Origin: Burkholderiales bacterium
Lineage (GTDB): Bacteria; Pseudomonadota; Gammaproteobacteria; Burkholderiales; Burkholderiaceae_E
Length of the DNA: 45,815 nucleotides
Direction of reading: 5' to 3'
Assembly: GCA_020248665.1 (NCBI GenBank)
Contig: JADCHE010000131.1
Location: 1 to 45,815 of the forward strand
This document shows, piece after piece, positions 42,038-45,815 of this stretch. Each line of letters begins with the position of its first letter. Within the stretch, counting starts at the first letter, position 1. A program made the position numbers and the translations under genes. A model generated the notes under the pieces. The model was not told the origin of the DNA. It was given only the letters and a program-made list of their open reading frames with translations, and did no database searches.

Positions 42038-42670
42038 ATGATCGAGGTTCATTCCTGGCCGACACCCAACGGCCACAAGGTCCACATCATGCTGGAGGAG
42101 TGCGGCCTGCCCTACGCGGTGCATGCCGTCGACATCTCGCGCGGCGAGCAGTTCGACCCCGCGTTCCTCGCGATCTCCCCGAACAACAAGATCCCGGCGA
42201 TCATCGACCCCGACGGCCCGGACGGCCGGCCGATCTCGCTGTTCGAGTCGGGTGCGATCCTCGTCTACCTCGCCGGCAAGACCGGGCGCTTCCTGCCGAA
42301 GTCCGACCGCGGCAGGTACGAGGCGCTGCAGTGGGTGATGTTCCAGATGGGCGGGGTCGGCCCGATGCTCGGGCAGGCCAACCACTTCCGCAACGTCGCG
42401 CCCGAGAAGCTGCCCTACGCGATCGACCGGTTCACGGCCGAGGCGAAGCGGCTGTACGGCGTGCTCGACAAGCGGCTCGCGACCAACGACTACGTCGCAG
42501 GCAGCGAGTACACGATCGCCGACATCGCGCTGTGGCCGTGGCTGCGCTCGCCGCAGAACCAGGGCGTGTCGATCGACGACCACCCGAACGTCAAGGCGTG
42601 GTTCGAGGCGATCGGCAACCGGCCGGCGGTGCAGCGCGGCGTCAAGGTGCTCGCCGACCGGCGCACGTAG
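42038..42670 (+). CDS. Glutathione S-transferase, YfcG/Nu-class-like
   Basis: The 210-residue protein begins MIEVHSWPTPNGHKVHIML, with the TPNGHK motif of YfcG/Ure2-like enzymes, followed by ISPNNKIPAIIDP (cis-Pro region) and LFESGAILVYLA (glutathione binding). The C-terminal helical domain includes MGGVGPMLGQANHF and YTIADIALWPWL. YfcG of E. coli has disulfide reductase activity with glutathione; that may apply here (family knowledge). The ATG at 42038 follows a hairpin-rich gap that probably separates it from the acyl-CoA cluster. It ends in TAG, and its 3' end faces that of the DUF1178 gene 22 bases on. Confidence 0.9.
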   Translation: MIEVHSWPTPNGHKVHIMLEECGLPYAVHAVDISRGEQFDPAFLAISPNNKIPAIIDPDGPDGRPISLFESGAILVYLAGKTGRFLPKSDRGRYEALQWVMFQMGGVGPMLGQANHFRNVAPEKLPYAIDRFTAEAKRLYGVLDKRLATNDYVAGSEYTIADIALWPWLRSPQNQGVSIDDHPNVKAWFEAIGNRPAVQRGVKVLADRRT

Positions 42671-42692
42671 CGCGTGACGCGGAGCAGGTCCG

Positions 42693-43157
42693 CTACTGCA
42701 CCGGCTCCTTGAGCGCGGCCGGGATCGGGAACGAGAACACCTCGATCCCCTCTTCGGCGAGTGCGCGGGCCTCGTCGGGGCTCGCGACGCCGCGGATGCC
42801 ACGCTCGGGCGCCTCGCGGTAGTGGATCTTGCGCGCCTCGTCGGCGAAGCGATCGCCGACGTCCTCGGTGTTCTCGACGAGCGCGCGCGCCATCTTCATG
42901 AACATCGCCTGCAGCATCCGCGGGTCGGGCGACCCGGCGCCCGGCTCGGCCTCGGCGCCGCGCGCGGGCACGGCCAGCTTCTCCGAGGCGCCCGACAGGT
43001 TCAGCCGCGGCGCGGCCGGCAGCTTGCGGATCGCGGTGCTCGCGCAGACCGGGCATTCGATCAAGCCGCGGGCGAGCTGCGCGTCGTAGTCCTCGGCCGA
43101 GCCGAACCAGCCCTCGAAGCGGTGCTCGTGTTCGCAGGCCAGGTTGAAGACTTTCAT
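42693..43157 (-). CDS. DUF1178 family protein
   Basis: This 154-residue protein of unknown function begins MKVFNLACEHEHRFEGWF and has a CPVC pair at about residues 36-39, which with the earlier Cys8 may form a small metal site. RKLPAAPRLNLSG follows, then an Ala/Pro-rich linker and a conserved C-terminal half with DVGDRFADEARKIHY, ERGIRGVASPDEA and GIEVFSFPIP. This pattern matches the DUF1178 family of proteobacteria. No enzymatic motif is evident. It converges with the glutathione transferase gene and is divergent from mnmH across 65 bases. Confidence 0.88.
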   Translation of the reverse strand: MKVFNLACEHEHRFEGWFGSAEDYDAQLARGLIECPVCASTAIRKLPAAPRLNLSGASEKLAVPARGAEAEPGAGSPDPRMLQAMFMKMARALVENTEDVGDRFADEARKIHYREAPERGIRGVASPDEARALAEEGIEVFSFPIPAALKEPVQ

Positions 43158-43170
43158 CGGCGGGGCTCCG

Positions 43171-43200
43171 TTGGTCGATTCTACGGCATGCCGCTAGAAT
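43171..43200 (+). promoter_or_regulatory. Sigma-70-type promoter for mnmH
   Basis: TTGGTC (43171-43176) and TAGAAT (43195-43200) are separated by 18 bases, in the 65-base divergent gap between the DUF1178 gene and mnmH. The leader before the mnmH ATG would be about 15 bases. Confidence 0.5.
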
Positions 43201-43222
43201 CCGCGGTCCAGCGAGGTTCGGC

Positions 43223-44293
43223 ATGAAGGATCCGATCGCGATGCCCGCCGCGGATGTGGTGGCGAGGCTGCGCGAATTCAACACCGTCGTCGATGCCCGC
43301 AGCCCGTCGGAGTTCGCCGACGACCACCTGCCGGGCGCGGTCAGCGCGCCGGTGCTCGACGACGCGCAGCGCGCGATCGTCGGCACGCTCAGCGCCCAGC
43401 GCGGTGCGTTCGAGGCCAAGCGGCTCGGTGCCGCGATCGTCTCGCGCAACATCGGCGACCTGATCGACCGCCTGTTCGCCGATCGCGAGCGCCACTGGCG
43501 ACCGCTCGTCTACTGCTGGCGCGGTGGCAACCGCTCCGGCTCGCTCGCGACCGTGTTCGCACGGATCGGCTGGCGCACGACGGTGATCGAAGGCGGCTAC
43601 AAGGCATTCCGACGGCAGGTGATCGCCGAGCTCGACACGCGCCCCGCAGCGCTGCGCTTCGTCGTCGTAGGCGGCCGCACCGGCAGTGCGAAGAGCCGCC
43701 TGCTCGAGCGGCTGGCTGCGCGTGGCGCACAGGTCGTCGACCTCGAGGCGCTCGCCTCGCACCGCGGCTCGGTGCTGGGCAGCCTGCCCGGCGCGCCGCA
43801 GCCGAGCCAGAAGCGCTTCGAGACGATGCTGTGGGACCGGCTGCGCGAGGTCGATCCGGCGCGCCCGGTGTTCGTCGAGTCGGAGAGCCGCAAGGTCGGC
43901 CGTGTGCAGGTGCCCGAGGCGCTGATCCACGCGATCCGCGCGTCGCGCGTCGCGGTCGTCGAGGCCAGGGTCGACGCGCGCGCCCGCTTCCTGCTCGACG
44001 AGTACGAGCACTTCCGCGCAGACGTGCCGGGCCTGCTCGCGCTGCTCGACTGCCTGGTGCCGCTGCACGGCGGCGAGCGCGTCGGCGAGTGGAAGGCGCT
44101 GGTCGAGGGCGACCGCTGGCTGGAGCTGGTCGAGCGGCTGCTCGTCGAACACTACGACCCGAGCTACGACCGCTCGATGCGGCGCAACTTCGGGCGGCTG
44201 TCGGAGGCGCCGGTGGTGCGGCTCGACGGCACCGACGACGCGGCCCTCGACCGGGCGGCGACGGCGCTCGAGGCGATCGCCGCGGGCGGCTGA
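43223..44293 (+). CDS. mnmH: tRNA 2-selenouridine synthase MnmH (SelU)
   Basis: MnmH replaces sulfur by selenium at the wobble 2-thiouridine of certain tRNAs, via a geranylated intermediate, using selenophosphate. The 356-residue protein has an N-terminal rhodanese domain with VVDARSPSEFADDHLPGA and the active-site loop YCWRGGNRSGS with Cys98. A C-terminal P-loop domain begins VVVGGRTGSAKSRLL. The P-loop has Ala156 where the Walker A consensus has Gly before Lys157. A shared family feature EHYDPSYDRS lies near the end. selD, needed for selenophosphate, is not in the window. It ends 19 bases before the 3' end of ppiD on the opposite strand. Confidence 0.94.
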   Translation: MKDPIAMPAADVVARLREFNTVVDARSPSEFADDHLPGAVSAPVLDDAQRAIVGTLSAQRGAFEAKRLGAAIVSRNIGDLIDRLFADRERHWRPLVYCWRGGNRSGSLATVFARIGWRTTVIEGGYKAFRRQVIAELDTRPAALRFVVVGGRTGSAKSRLLERLAARGAQVVDLEALASHRGSVLGSLPGAPQPSQKRFETMLWDRLREVDPARPVFVESESRKVGRVQVPEALIHAIRASRVAVVEARVDARARFLLDEYEHFRADVPGLLALLDCLVPLHGGERVGEWKALVEGDRWLELVERLLVEHYDPSYDRSMRRNFGRLSEAPVVRLDGTDDAALDRAATALEAIAAGG

Positions 44294-44312
44294 GGCCCCG
44301 CACGCCGGCCCG

Positions 44313-45815
44313 TCAGGGCTGCGGCCGCGCGTCGCTCTTCGCGCCGATCCGCTCGGGATGGCGGACGATCTTCGTGCGACCCTTCAGCGCCTCCACGTAG
44401 CCCACGACGTCCTGCTGAGCTGCCACCCGTTCGAGCTGCTGCGCGTAGGTGGCCTCGCGCTTGGCGATCTCGTCGGCCGGCGGCGCGCTGGCCTTGAGCA
44501 ACTGGACGATCGCGTAGCCCTGCAGGCCGAGGTCGACGCCGCCGTAGGCCGGCACGGTGTCGGACGGCATCCGGAACACCGTCTCCAGCGCCGGCTGCGA
44601 CAGGCCCGCCGGCGCCGCCCGCGACACCGTCTTCGGCGCGCCGAACCCGGCCGTCTCGCCCTTGCCCGCCTTCAGCTCGGCGAGCTTCGCCTCGCCAGCC
44701 GCCTTAGCGAGTTTCGCGGCCTCCTCCTCGACGAAGCGGATCCTCACCTCGTCGCGGACCTCGGCGAGTGGCTTGCGCTGCGCCGCCTTGTACTCGACGA
44801 TGCGTGCCGACGCGATCTGCCCGGGCGCGATCTCGATCGCCTCGGTATTGCGCTTGTTGCGCAGCACCTCGTCGCCGAACACCGCGCCGAGCAGGCGCGC
44901 GCTCGCGAGCGGGCTGCCGCGGGGCGCGTCGGGTGCGGGCTGGCGGCGAATCGAGTCGGCGGTGCGGATCTCGAGCTTGAACCTGTCGGCGGCGGGCTTC
45001 AGCGAGTCCGACTGCTCGTAGACCAGGTTGGTGAACTGCTCGGCGGCCTCGGCGTACTTCTGCCCGGCCTGCTGCGAGCGGACCTCGCGCTCGAGGTCGG
45101 CCCGGACCGCCTCGAACGGCTTCTCGGCACCCGGCTTCACGCCCGTCAGCTTGATGATGTGCTGGCCGAACTCGCTCTCGACCGGCCCGCGGATGTCGCC
45201 TTCCTTCATGTCGAACACCGCGTCGGCGAACGGCTTGACCATCATGCCCCGCGTGAAGAAGCCGAGGTCGCCGCCCTGCGCCGCCGAGCCCGGGTCGTCC
45301 GAGTTCGCCTTGGCGATCGCCCCGAACTTCGACGGATCGGCCTTGACCTGCGCGAGCAGCTGCTCGGCCTTGGCCTTCGCGTCAGGGCCGACCTTGACGA
45401 GGATGTGGCTCGCGCGCCGCTCCTCGGGCGTGCCGTAGCGTGCCTTGTTCTGCTCGTAGTAGGTCCTCAGGTCGTCGGGCGACACCGTGACCTGGGCGGC
45501 GAGCGCGTCCCGGGTCAGCACCACGTATTCGATCTTCGCGCTCTCGGGCGTCTCGAACGCGGCGCCGTTGCGCTCGTGGTAGGCGGCGAGCTGATCGTCG
45601 GTCGGCACGACCTTGCCCGAGAACTCGCTCGCGGGGATCCGCAACTCGCGGATCTCGCGGCGTTCCTCCTGCAGCGCGACGATCCGCTCGCGGACCGAGC
45701 GGGGCACGATCGCAGAGGCCTGCACGGCGTCGGGCAGCGCCTGCATCGCCAGGTCGCTGCGCAGCCGCGCCTCGAAGCCTGGAGCGGTCAGGTTCTGCGC
45801 CGACAGCAGCGCCTT
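44313..45815 (-). CDS. ppiD: Periplasmic folding chaperone / peptidyl-prolyl isomerase PpiD (5' end outside window)
   Basis: PpiD is a membrane-anchored periplasmic chaperone at the SecYEG exit. The frame is open to the right edge and the visible 500 codons lack the N-terminal membrane anchor, so the start is outside. Visible parts: the end of the SurA-like N-terminal chaperone region, and a parvulin domain with RASHILVKVG, AKANSDDPGSAAQGGDLGFF and FGQHIIKLTG. A long C-terminal region includes a second degenerate parvulin-like segment. The whole protein would be near the family's 620-650 residues. An internal ATG at 45746 is not the true start, because recognisable SurA-like sequence continues upstream. 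Confidence 0.92.
   Translation of the reverse strand, partial: KALLSAQNLTAPGFEARLRSDLAMQALPDAVQASAIVPRSVRERIVALQEERREIRELRIPASEFSGKVVPTDDQLAAYHERNGAAFETPESAKIEYVVLTRDALAAQVTVSPDDLRTYYEQNKARYGTPEERRASHILVKVGPDAKAKAEQLLAQVKADPSKFGAIAKANSDDPGSAAQGGDLGFFTRGMMVKPFADAVFDMKEGDIRGPVESEFGQHIIKLTGVKPGAEKPFEAVRADLEREVRSQQAGQKYAEAAEQFTNLVYEQSDSLKPAADRFKLEIRTADSIRRQPAPDAPRGSPLASARLLGAVFGDEVLRNKRNTEAIEIAPGQIASARIVEYKAAQRKPLAEVRDEVRIRFVEEEAAKLAKAAGEAKLAELKAGKGETAGFGAPKTVSRAAPAGLSQPALETVFRMPSDTVPAYGGVDLGLQGYAIVQLLKASAPPADEIAKREATYAQQLERVAAQQDVVGYVEALKGRTKIVRHPERIGAKSDARPQP

Overview
The window looks like chromosomal DNA from a high-GC betaproteobacterium, most likely order Burkholderiales. The evidence is the gene order rpsB-tsf-pyrH-frr-uppS-cdsA-dxr-rseP-bamA-skp-lpxD-fabZ-lpxA-lpxB, with map-glnD divergent from it, and the neighbourhoods smc-zipA-ligA and dapC-dapD-pilU-yffB-dapE-prmB. 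I cannot name a genus from sequence alone. Coding density is very high, strong G/C third positions create long antisense shadow frames, and neighbouring genes are often joined by ATGA, GTGA or TGATG overlaps. I saw no tRNA, rRNA, IS element, prophage, CRISPR array or obvious island.

Region 1 (1-14190, minus strand) runs from rpsB down to lpxB, which leaves the window at its left edge. It makes ribosomal protein S2, EF-Ts, UMP kinase and ribosome recycling factor. It continues with undecaprenyl diphosphate synthase, CDP-diglyceride synthase, DXP reductoisomerase, the site-2 protease RseP, the outer-membrane assembly factor BamA, the chaperone Skp, and LpxD, FabZ, LpxA and LpxB of lipid A synthesis. 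This links translation, isoprenoid carrier, phospholipid, lipid A and outer-membrane protein biogenesis. The main anomaly is an in-frame TAG inside rseP. Overlapping divergent promoters separate this block from map-glnD.

Region 2 (14191-27702). map and glnD (plus) converge on def and an MTA/MTI phosphorylase gene (minus). The minus-strand run smc-zipA-ligA-galU follows (chromosome organisation, division, DNA ligation, UDP-glucose). smc is divergent from queF (queuosine synthesis).

Region 3 (27746-35605, plus strand) holds the diaminopimelate/lysine genes dapC, dapD and dapE. Interleaved with them are pilU (twitching ATPase), an ArsC/Spx-like protein, the ribosomal protein L3 methyltransferase prmB and an ABC-F ATPase. 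Most are linked by stop/start overlaps.

Region 4 (35676-45815). A bacteriohemerythrin and a glutathione transferase gene (minus) come first. A plus-strand acyl-CoA catabolism cluster follows: AEC carrier, 3-hydroxyacyl-CoA dehydrogenase, APH-like kinase and ACAD10/11-like dehydrogenase, ending at a hairpin terminator candidate. After these come a YfcG-like glutathione transferase, a DUF1178 gene, mnmH (tRNA 2-selenouridine synthase) and a partial ppiD.

Most of the window is conserved housekeeping DNA and I do not see a clearly new system. The items most worth checking are the rseP stop codon, the separate kinase plus ACAD10/11-like pair, and several leader or intercistronic hairpins (bamA, dapE, rpsB-tsf).
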